A stretch of 64,000 bases of DNA from Beroe forskalii (lineage: Eukaryota > Ctenophora > Nuda > Beroida > Beroidae), in assembly GCA_011033025.1 (NCBI GenBank), contig WFMF01000055.1:1-64000 (forward strand). The letters run 5' to 3'. The translations under genes were made by a program, and so were the position numbers. The notes beneath the pieces were generated by a model. The model did not search any database, was not told the origin of the DNA, and was given only the letters and a program-made list of their open reading frames with translations. Position 1 is the first letter of the stretch, and every line of letters starts with the position of its first letter. This document shows, in pieces, positions 1-12,000 of this stretch.

Positions 1-3000
1 CAAACTTAATTTAAAAGTTATTTTTTTTTCCCTTTTTTTAACCCGCCCCCTTCCCCCCTTTTTTTTTAAGAGAATTTTTTTAATTAAAAGTTTTAAATTA
101 GAAAATTTTTAAAATAATGGTATTAAACCAAATTCATTTGCCCCATGTGCCCCCTTTGGGAACCTTTTAGTAACATTACCAGTCGATGTCTTTCTCCAGA
201 ATGTACCAATTAATAGGCACTGGAAACAGGGGAAGGCCTTTTTTTTTTGGCCCCAAATTTTTGGTCCCAATTGGAAAACCCAAAAGGGACCCATTAACTC
301 TACTGAGGAAAATAAAATTTAAAAAGTTCGTAAAGATTTTTTATAACACATTTCTGTTAGAATATAAGTATCATTTTGAAACCCAAATATTAATTTTTGA
401 TCAAAAGACTTTTTTTTTAAAGGTAAGAAAAATTTGGGATTTCTGATTTTAAAGAACATTGTTCTGAGTTTTTGATCAAAATTTAAATGATTTTCTTTTT
501 ACATCCAACCAGGGTTTTGGGACACCACATTTCTGGGTTTTCCCACCCCCACAGTTCCTGTAAAAACTCCCCCCAATTTGGCCCAAAACCCAAGTGTAAA
601 GAGAGTTACCTTCACTCAATCATCCCGGGAAGGGGGAGCCCTTTGGAAAACTTCCTAAACTCAACATCCTCTTAAACGGGGTACGTCCCAATTTCCGACA
701 ATCACGAAAGGATCTTCCTCCAATTTTAGCCCCTTTGGCAAGTTTTAGCTTTTTGGTAAGTCAAAGGTTCCATTTCCCCTTTTAGCCCCTTGGAAATGGG
801 TGTTTTGACCCCTGTCGTTTAAAAGAAAATTTCATTTCCCCATTATCGTGTTCATTGCATTAAAGCTCGCTTTTCGTAAAGAGCTGTAACTCTATCATTG
901 TGTTACACGAATTAAATGATAAACCCCGGTCATGTTTTTAAAAGGGTTTCCCTTCGGTTTCATCATCTGTTTTTCCTTGAAATTGCCCTTTTGGAAGAAA
1001 ATCTTAATTATTAACTCAATAACTACTGACCCCGGTTAAAAACCCTTTTTAATATGGGAAAATTTTGGAAGAAATTATCCCCCTTTTTTGTATTAAACCA
1101 CCACTCACCAGCATATTAAGGGGAAAAGTAAGGGATTATATGCAGTGTAATAAGTTAGCTCGTATAGTCACACAGCATCACTTAATAGTATTACCTTAAA
1201 TACTCTTAATGATTTTATAACTGAAATAGGTATCTATCCTGGTTTTTTGTCCCTCTACTGTAGCCGATTCACTGCCCTCTCTATCCCACTCCCCACTTTA
1301 CCCCACCCCACTCACTCCCACTCTATCCCACGCTATCCTACTCACCCCCTCTCACTTTCCACTCTGCCCCTCTTTGACCTGCTGAATCTTCAGATTGTGA
1401 GCCTTCTGAACGACCTTGACTCCTGCTCAGCAGAATCCCTTTCCAAGTCGTTGGATCGGAGTGTCAACATCAGCAGCTTTATGATACAGTGGAAGAACCT
1501 CTACGAACAGATAACCTGACTTGTCTAGTGCATTGATTCACGGCAGATAATCCTCAATGAAATCAGGTTAATTTTAATAATATGTTTCTATCATCAAACT
1601 CCGTCAGTTACTCAAACTCCTGATTTCTTGCTCCCTATCTGCCAACTAACCCCCTCCTCACCCAAGATTCTGCTACCTGTTCGCCAGCTAACCCCCTCCT
1701 CACCCCAGATTCTGCTACCTGTTCGCCAGCTAACCCCCTCCTCACCCCAGATTCTGCTACCTGCCAACTAACCCCCTCCTCACCCCAGATCTGCCAACTA
1801 ACCCCCTCCTCACCCCAGATTCTGCTACCTGCCAACTAACCCCACCTCACCCCAGATTCTGCTCCCTATTTGCCAATAACCCCCTCCTCACCCCCAGATT
1901 CTGCTACCTTTTCGCGAACTACCGGTCCCGGATCTACTCGATGATAACGCACGTTATCAAGTTCAATGACATCGTGTTCCACCCTGTGTTGTCAGCTGCA
2001 GGGGGCAGTGAGCTGGTTATTAGTCTGGAGGATGTTATCAGTTGCAATGTCGACATGGCTGCTCTATACATCGCAAGGTATTGTGAGCATTATTATTTCC
2101 TTACTTGTTGATAATTGCATTTTGACCCGTAGATCGTCATTAGGGTCTTGCATTTGACAAAAAGGGTGAAATGGTTATCATTGATTATTATGAAGTAATT
2201 CTATGATACCTGAGGGTGTTATGGGATATTGTTAAGGAAATACTTCTAATTTCTTGGCAGTAAGAATTTACACTCCTCACGTCTTGGCGGTATGAAGTTG
2301 GCGTGTGTGCTCTACATTTCACAGTTGCAGTCTGCAGTCCTTTTACTGCTGCTTTTAATTAATTTCTTCCGTTGGCAAAAATCACGTACGTACATCGCGT
2401 CATCGCGATTTCTTGAAATCGTTGGTGAATGACAGTTGGAGCAAACACTTTGATACGAGTCGATTCAGCTTTTAGGCGTCTTAAGTCTTAAAAAGTGTCA
2501 CAAAAATCCACCAAAGAATCAAAAACTTAAACTTCATGAAAAATATATTTGTGACTTCTTGGCAGTAAAATTTCAAAATCTGCAGACCCTGTTTAATGCA
2601 TAATATAAAATCCCTTCATTCTCCAATAATTTCCCATTCTCTGTAATAATTTCCCAATTACCTTGCTATTTTTAGAAGCCTGGAAGACATGAATTTTGTG
2701 CGATTTGCGCCTTTTGGGACCGTATTAGGACTGAATTTAGAGCTTTTGAAATCTACTCGATGCATAATGCATAAACCTATTGCACTCATACTTGACAATG
2801 TGGTTTATGATATGTAATCCAAATAGCAGAGCTCCTTAATAACAAAGATCAAGTTCCAATCAGACGTCAGCAATCAAATTCACGGACATTTTGCCAACAA
2901 CAATAATTCTTATCAGATGTGGCTATTTATGGGCAAAGGAACTGTATTCAAGATGGAACTATTCTTCATACATTGAATTTACCTTAACGAAGGACAGATA

Positions 3001-6000
3001 TCTAAATCGTTCTAACTCGATAGCGAACACAATGGTTGTAAGATGTATGGAAGTCGATTCGTAAAAATCTTATTTCGGGATTTATTCTTGAAAATATCAC
3101 CAAACTTTGTATATCGGCATTTTAACCCTCATGTTTACAATACCTCAACCGTCACAGCAGTCATTATTTTACCATTTGTTTACTGCATCTTGTCTGAATA
3201 ATTACCACCACTAAAATTACCAATAGACTTTTTGTATAACTTCCCAGAAATTTCAGGAAAAAAGGGGGTGAAAAGGTTCCCCCTGGGCAAAAAAAGACGA
3301 TGTATCGATGAAGCAATGAACAACCGTTTAGATAACCATTGTTGTTTGGGATCGTTCACATATTACGTAATCAATTTTTGGCCGATTTCAACCCCCCCTC
3401 CCCCTCGTAATCAAGTTTACAGTAGTTGTATTTGTTACAATAACATGAAACGTAATCATTCGGAAACCCCCTCCCCCCTCTAGGTGATTACGTAATATGT
3501 GAACGATCCCTTTGCAGGTCGTACCACCACAAGATCGTGTCCTCCCACTCAAAGTCAGTTCCGCTGATCCAGTGCAAGACGAAGCTGTCAGACGTCGTGT
3601 CGTCCGTCAAGAAGTGCCAAGTGTGCGTCAAACACGGCCACTTCCTCCACAAGTACTGCACGAATAAGTGCGGGACCTTCCTAGATGCCGTGAGTTACCA
3701 TGGTAACTTCCTTAGTTGCCCCTACCAACTTAGTTACCAAGTACCACCTTAGTTCCACTTACCACACAATCTGCATAAGTACTATACGAATATGTACGGG
3801 ATTTTCCTCGATGCTGTGAGTATTTGAGCAACCAAATTAAACATTGCCGGGCTAGTTAGTGAGTTTCTGCATTAACAAGTGTTCGACCTTCCTTGATCTA
3901 CCGAGAGTAACTTTATTTTAACCACCGTTAAGGTTGTGCAGTTAAGATTCCGGTTAATTAGACTGAGCTTTAACAGCAGCAGCACTGTCTTCAACTATTT
4001 GACAGTTTAACAGCTGCAATACCAGCTCAATATAGCTGCTGAAGTCTGAACTCTCCCCCGCACCAAGTCGGGTAACTTGTTTCATGTGATCTAGAAGATT
4101 CGGTGAAAGGTCATGCGAACTGTCAGAATGATCTTGAAGCTTTGAAGTATACAATTAATCAAATGCATAGATTCTTGTCCATCCGGTCCCATGTTCAATT
4201 CAAATAGTCCGATACAATCATCTTACATACAGAAAATGGCACGACGAGTGTCAATTATCGCATGAATTGATAAAATATCCGAAAGTTTCTACGATTACAA
4301 CCTAATTTCCTCATATATCACTACAAACACTCCCCTCCCAGATGTCGCTGATGATCCAAGGAGCGGGAGAGAACCGTGTGATAAGCCGCACAGACTCGTG
4401 TACTTCCCGACACGTGGAGGATCAGTTGTCATGGAAACTGCTGCGCGCCCTCTACTACTTGGCGGGATCGTCCATCTTCTACGAGACCCCTCTCTCGTGC
4501 GGGGTGAGTGCTATTAGTAACTTATCACACTACTATATGTGTATTCTATATGACTTGTGGAATAAGTCAGGTAAAACATCCTGAATTTCTATATTGTATA
4601 CAGGCTCACGAAGAATGAATTTTGCAATTTTTATTTGACAAATTTTCTTTAACTCTGATTTGAACCATTTTATTCTACTATCTGATCTGGAAATTGTTCA
4701 CGGTCATATTTTGTCGATGGGAATCACATACGAAAATAAGAAAATCTGATAGCGCTAATTAGGGTTTATTCTAAGTTGATCTTTCAGCAGCTGTTGATTT
4801 TATAGAGGCATATTTTGACCAAAAATCAAAATCTATCATAGAAAAGTTACATAAATGAAACTAAATAAGGGAACAATTCTTCGCCAAACACTAAATGATC
4901 TCTTTACAGCACAAATTATGGACTTTGTTTGCGTTTGTGAGACCTATATAATATATATATTTTAGGTAGTTCATATTATATGTTTTGCTATATTGTTGTT
5001 AAAAATAATCATCGCTTAAATAGAAATTCATTCTGTTAAATATTTCGTGTTAAACAATTCGGACTGTGGCGTGGGTTAGTTTTAGCTAACCCGAATTCTG
5101 AACAAATAAGGACATTTTCCTCGCAAAAATTTTGCGGTCTTCCATTAAACCGTAGGCATGGGCTATCAAAATGTCAAAGAGTGAAATAGCTAAATAATTA
5201 CTGATAAAAATAGACCTTGATAGTTCATACATGTTCTATGAAATCGAAGTGTTGTATTAAGTGAGCTATATCAGTTAAATAAGCTGAGATCTTGAAGTAA
5301 GTAGCCAGAGAAACTCCAAGTTTGGTCATAAAGGAAAACCCTATAAAAGGTTATACATTAATATAAATAGTTATATTAATTAAATATATTCCAAATATAT
5401 ATCTCCTCTTCACTTTAATTGAAGATGTACACTCACTAGATGTTTCATTTCTCCAAAACACGTATCCTCTCAGGTCTTGATCCATCTTCTGTTGGAATAT
5501 TGCTGTGCTGGAGGACACCCCATAGGGTAACCGAGTCCACACGTATAGACCCTTTGTGGTGTTGATCGTTGTCAGCTTCTGGTCCCTAGGTCTCAACTTC
5601 AGGTTGTTGTAAGCTTGACATATGTCCAACTTTGAGAACTTCTTTCCTCCACACATGGGCTGGAAACACTCTTCGACTGTCGGTAGTGGGTACTGCTTCG
5701 TCTCTAGATTCGGATTTAAGGTGCTTTTGTAATCTCCGCAAATCCTCACTGTACCGTCATCTTTCTCCACCGGAACTATTGGTGAAGCAAACTCGCTGCT
5801 ATCTACAGGCATCAGAATTCCGTCCTCCACCATCTTCTCCAGCTTCGATTCAATCTTCTCTTTCAGAGCGTAAGGAACCGGTCGAGCCTTCCGGTATACT
5901 GGCTTGTGATCCTCTTTCAACTGTAGGCAGGCTTCAAACCCCCTTACTTCTCCAATACCCGGCTCGAATACATCGCTCTCTCGAATCTTAGCTAATCGTG

Positions 6001-9000
6001 CTTCTCTAGACGTCTCTGATATCTGGCACACTTCTCCAGCCTGGTTAATTCTATTGCTCTGGTCTAACCTGAACAAATAACCCTGGTCCTTAGTCTGCCC
6101 GGCAGCTCTGCTTTCTGCAGGTAGGTTTTCTCTAACCTGTACTGCAGCTCTGCTTTCTGCAACCCTGCGTTCCTGTACCTGGATCTCACCTGGTACTGCA
6201 GCTCTGCTTTCTGCAACCCTGCGTTCCTGTACCTGGGTTATACCTGGTACTGTAGTTCTGCCTTTTGCACTTTTGCACACAACATGCAGATCACTGGTCT
6301 TACTTTGTGCACCTAGTACACCTTCCCCAAAACCTGACGGCGCACCTGCCCTGTTGATAAGGTTACTAGCCCAGTCCTTGCCCCAGATCAGTGAAATCCA
6401 ATCTCTACCTAAAAGCGCTGGGAATGGATCACTTACCACATGCAGTTCAACCTGGTCGAACTGTCTGCCTCTGAAGCTCATGTTTACACTGCAAACTTGC
6501 ACCTTATCTACGGTTGTCCCGTTGGCAACCCTCAGCTTGTGTTCCGCCGGCTTGAGTCGTAGACCTGGGAAATGTTTATTAAATGTAGATTCACCAAGAC
6601 AGGTCAGAGCTGACCCCGTGTCTAGTTCAAATTTAACACATTTCTTGTTCAAATGACAATTTACAAAAACTTTGTCATTCATTGTATTAAGCTTATGAAT
6701 ATCAATGAAATTCATTTCTGATTCCAAATGGGAATCACATTCACATTCACTCTGTGAATCACCATCAAATTCATCCAAATAACTACAGCTAGCTTTCAAT
6801 TTCCTGCACTGTACCTTACTGTGCCCCATTGCTTTACAGTGGAAGCATTTGGTATTGCACTTTGAATCAGTACACTTGTTCACCTGAGTGAACAGTCTAC
6901 ATCTGGTACAGACCTTCTTACCATCACCATGCTTACCAAAACTCTGCTCCCCTGATCTGTTGGACGCACTCCCTGCATGCTTTGCTGTATGTCCACTTTT
7001 GGATGCCGAGGGTTCCTCTCTGCGACGCTTGGGCTGAAAACCCCCCAGCTTGTTCACTTCACTTGTACTAGAGGATGCCTTGGAGGAACTCCCACTTGTC
7101 AGGAGCTTGTTGTCCTTGTGAGCTCTCTCCCTCAGATCCACCTTGTTGAATGCCTTATCCAGAGTCAACTCCTCTGTCTCCATCAAAGTAATCCGAGTCT
7201 CCTCACATGCAAGACCGAACACAAACTGGTCTCTGATCGCCTCCTTGGTATGGTTACCAAATTCACAAAAGGATGCCTGATAAATCAACTCCGACTTCCA
7301 TTCACTGGCAGTCCTGGTTCCTTGCTTCAATCGATAAAAGCGGAACCTCTGTGAAATCGTAGTTGGAGTAGGGTCAACACTGTCAATTAGCACCTTCTTC
7401 AATTCAGGATACTTAGAGTCCATTGGCTTAGCTGGTGCTGATAGTGTTTTGAGCCTGTCATAGCCTTCCTCCCCAATCCATCTGATCAATTTCCTCACCT
7501 TGATTGTATCATGCTCATCCTTATCCCATCCTTCATCTAGAAATATTACTTCCAATCTCTCAAACCAATTTCTGATTTTGATGTTTGAGTTCCATTCCCC
7601 CAGTGGGTTGGATTTGGGTCCCATTGAAGATACAGTTCGCGCCAGTTAAATAAGCTGAGATCTTGAAGTAAGTAGCCAGAGAAACTCCAAGTTTGGTCAT
7701 AAAGGAAAACCCTATAAAAGGTTATACATTAATATAAATAGTTATATTAATTAAATATATTCCAAATATATATCTATATCAAAATGAAGATAATTTTTCG
7801 CTGATATATTTTCTGCAGCGATCTACTGCAGAGCAATTTCAAATAAACATTAAATAAATAAAATAACAACACTAAAGAGTTTTTGACTTTTCGGTACTTT
7901 TTGTAGTTGTTTGCATATTATATTTGCAGGAAACCAATTAAGCAATTGAATATGTGTTTTTAGGAAATTGTCGTGACCAATTCTGGCCGTCGTTCCAGAG
8001 TACAAGTAAGTTATGTACCTTTTAGATAAATGAAATGTTTCGTTTCTGTGTAAATATTCATACACTTCGCAATTGGATAATCAAGCTTCAAAGCCCTTTG
8101 TGGTGCTATACGGGGTTTTCAATCAATCATGGGATAATAATTCATGTACTGACTTCCATTAAGATCAATGGGAATAAGCACTCCGTGGACGAACTGATTT
8201 TATAATTTATGTGATATTAGAAAATCTATATGTTCAGCAGAATTTTATAGCAATCATAGTACATGATGTCAGAGATCAGTTAATTCATGTTTTCAATAAT
8301 TTTAACCTCATTTTAGGTATTATCCAAGAAATCCGACCATTTGATTTCCAATTGTATTAAAAATGAAAAATGAATGCTACACTGAACATACAAAATTTAT
8401 GGTGCATAAAAAATGTACCGTAACTCCCCTGTACATACATCGAGTACCTACTGCTCTATTTTGGGATGCTGTGCACGAATAATGCATTTAATCCTCCAGG
8501 GATCCGTGACAGAGATCTTGACAATAATTATTACATGGATTGACCGTATGTGGTTGGGAACTCAATCATTGCTAAATTTAGACAAATATTATACGTTACA
8601 CCGAATATCACATTATGTTCCAGGTGATGTTTTCATGTATATTGAATGTAATAATACGAGCCGGGAGTATAATAATACCATGACGCTATTCACCGTAAAA
8701 TAGTAATGATTGTCGGTGGAACAGTGATTGTTCCTCCATTAATAATTGTGTTATTGGAGATCTTATAGCTTAATTTCATGAAATAACTCATGTTTTGAAT
8801 TATGATTCCCTTCTTAGAGCACTCAAAAACTCTCTCTCAAAAATAAATTTTCACTCAGGAAATTCTAATCCTTCTATATTTGAATATCAATCCCCGCAGA
8901 GCCACGAAAAAACGCAGATTACCTGCCTTTACTTCATTCTCCCTTAAATTCAAATCCCAGATTTGTTTCTAGATACGGAATCAATGAGTTCTCAGTTCAG

Positions 9001-12000
9001 ATTTCTATAGGTCTTTCCTAAAACCTCCCTTAGCCATGAATCAAGACGATTCTAGGTCCCTCCTAAACCCCCTCCCCATCCCTCGAAAACTATCCCTATC
9101 CAGGAATCTGTGTCTTTACTTCTTTATCTTCTCTAAAACCTCTCCCTCTTCCCAGGAGAAGCGTTTTGTGACAGTTCACGAGCAGTTCTGCGACACGACG
9201 CGTAACAAGACCCGGCGTCGGTGGGATGACAACTATACGAACGTGGTGTACGTGTGCACCCAGCGAGGACTCCCGAACTCCTGGACTTGTGCCGAGGATA
9301 TACCCGACTTCGAGTGTTCTGTCTACAAACTCGATACCAGTGAGTGCCTTATTAACGAAAAATATGGGAGGGGGGCTTTAATGACTCCTTAAGTATCTGT
9401 CATAACACGGCCAAATACTGTGGGGGCCTACTGTGATCTCTCCATGAAGTCGACACCAGTGAGTATTAGTTTACCCACAGGATCCAAGGCAGTCTGGAGG
9501 AACTGTCGGCGTTTCTCCAGACTGCCGGGATCCAAGGGTCTTTAGCTGTATGGGCACCTGTCATAACAACCAAATACTCTGCTCCGCCTTCAAAATCGAC
9601 ACTTAATTGAGAGTGTGTTGTCAAAGGTGTTTTAGCTTACCCACAGGATCCATAAATTTACCAATTATCGCTCGAGCTTTCAATCACTTCACAGACACGG
9701 AGAACTAGCTGGAATTTAAAGTTTGTCCAATTAAAGATTGAGCTGAAACTTTCCAGCCATTCCTTAAAGACCTAAGTGCTTGAGTGAGACATGAGTGACG
9801 TCAGAATTTTGAAATTGCCCCTATTTCTACGTTATGAGGGAGAAATTTCACGGCTTTTGTGCTACAAACGGCATATTTGACTCTTAAATCATGTACCAGA
9901 TTCCAGAATTATCACAGTCTATTCTCCTTTTCAGGTTATTACTCAGTGATCTCGTGCAATTTCTCGAAAATTCTGAAGCTCACTCACTTGACCACATTCA
10001 TCAACAAGGGTGAGCAGGAATCTATCATACTGCCTTCTTTTTTTCTTTGTTTGCTGCAAACTGTAAGTGATTTTTAACCATCATATGACAAGAATCTGTC
10101 CACAACCACATTTGTGATTCTGAATCGATGTTTGTCAACTTTTTGATATTATGATACTTAAAGAGTGGATCTGTCTTCTCTATTTTACTGTATTCAGGTG
10201 TTCAGACGTTGTTGTCCTTGGTTCAGGTTGGGTCAGTGGACAGGGATATTAATGAGAAGTTCACTCGACACTTCAACTCACTCTCTTATCTCGTCTTGTC
10301 TGACACTGGTAAATAATAGGAACATTCTACCTAGAAGAATCAAGACTCTGATTAAAAGATTTTTGGCTCCAAACCACAGAATAAATTAAGAAAGTCTATA
10401 AACCGACATTTTCAATAACTAATATAGAAAAACTGAGTGTAGTCATTAGTAGTGTATTTTTAGTAAAGCATGTACATACAAGTAGAGTAATATCAAGGTC
10501 TTTAGTATGTTTTTACCTTAGATTGTACGGATCTTAACAAATTCTATAAATTCTACCTACCGCATCTTTGTACAATCAATCGATTCTGATCATGGCTGAT
10601 ATTCGATAACTATTATCATTATTCAAAAAACGGAAGATTATGCTACCAAATCTTTTATTCAGCAGGGCAAAGCATTGAAGAGATTCAGCTCACTCTCAAA
10701 TACGCTACACATCTCAATCAAGTTTTACAGCGTCTTTACGGTGGATACAGCAGGTATGGATTCTGGATTATGAATTTCTAAAATCATTCGATAAAATTCT
10801 ATAAAATTGTGCTCCAAATAAATCTGCATTTTATTCATGATATTTCTACCTGATAACCTAACTTATCAGAGTATTGACGAAGTTGGTATCAGTGAAGGAC
10901 TACTCCGCCCTATTTCTACACATTACCCAACTCTATGAGTTATGGGTGTACCTGGAATCACTCTACAAACAACTTGTACTACAAGGTGAAGTTAAGTAAA
11001 GTTCAATAAAAGTTAACGAATATAGTTTACATGGAATTTTTTTACTTCTTTAATATGTTTTTGCTTATATACGGTGCTGATTTTTTCTTATCTTTAGTTA
11101 ATGACAACGTGGATTTTTCTCCATCGAAGGTTTTTTGTTAAAAATTGCTGCAGCAGTTGTTACTTTGAAATCACTGTTACTTGAGTAGATCTTTTATAAC
11201 TGTTTCATTTGAATTCCCTCCGTGACATTTCATCTGTTACAGGGGAGTTGGAGATTCCAGTATTCGTCTCCCAGTCCCTCGCTGACACACTCAATTCTAC
11301 CAAATCTCTGACACAACTGCTCAAGGTATGCATTCTGATCAATTCCATGATTCCATCATATCATTTTGACATTCTCATACGATGTGGGTGAAGGGTCTGT
11401 GCAAACAAAAGCAGTTCTGCAACAGAACCCACAGCAGTTCTCCGACAGAGTCCACAGCAGTTCTGTGACAGAACCCGCAGCAGTTCTGTGACAGGATCCA
11501 CAGCAGTTCTGTGACAGAACCCGCCGCAGTTCTGTGACAGAACCCGCAGCAGTTCTGTGACAGTATCCACTCGGTTCTGTGACAGAACCCACAGCAGTTC
11601 TGTGACGGAACACGCAGCAGTTCTGTGACAGAACCCGCAGCAGTTCTGTGACAGAACCCGCAGCAGTTCTGTGACAGAACCCGCCGCAGTTCTGTGACAG
11701 GATCCATAGCAGTTCTGTGACATACTCCACAGCAGTTCTGTGACAGAACCCGCAGCAGTTCTGTGACAGAACCGACCGCAGTTCTGTGACAGAATCCACA
11801 GCAGTTCTGTGACAGAACCCTCAGCAGTTCTGTTACAGAACCCAGTGCATTTCTGTTACAGAAACCACAGCAGTTCTGTAACAGAACCCGCAGTAGTTCT
11901 GTGACAGAACCCACAGCGGTTCTGTGCCGGACTCCACCGTACTTTTGTGACGGCTTTTTATTTATTTTTACTTTTCACTTTTTGCTTTTGACTTTTTTGC

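Larger units (their letters stand above)
5274..7775 (-). mobile_element. Ty3/gypsy (Mag-like) LTR retrotransposon, internally deleted
   Basis: About 2.5 kb in intron 7 of copy A, absent from copy B (empty site near 32236). On the - strand the order is: 5' LTR (7645-7775), a primer-binding-like TGGCGCGAACTG directly after it, a fused gag-pol frame, a purine-rich tract (AAGTGAAGAGGAG) next to the 3' LTR, then the 3' LTR (5274-5404). The flanks share CTATATCA, giving a target duplication of about 5-8 bp depending on where the LTR edge is set. RNase H and integrase are missing. Matching LTRs suggest a recent insertion, or recent movement of an already deleted copy helped by intact relatives. Confidence 0.92.

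Noticed and set aside
5632-7354. + strand frames of 119-127 codons
   Set aside because: Shadows of the - strand gag-pol frame.
11356-11914. Cys-rich frames repeating VTELLRVLSQNCC
   Set aside because: Artefact of the 23-bp dyad array; frames overlap each other and differ between copies.
11408-11952. Steroid-receptor response elements
   Set aside because: The half-sites AGAAC/GTTCT are in the everted order relative to the AGAACAnnnTGTTCT consensus.
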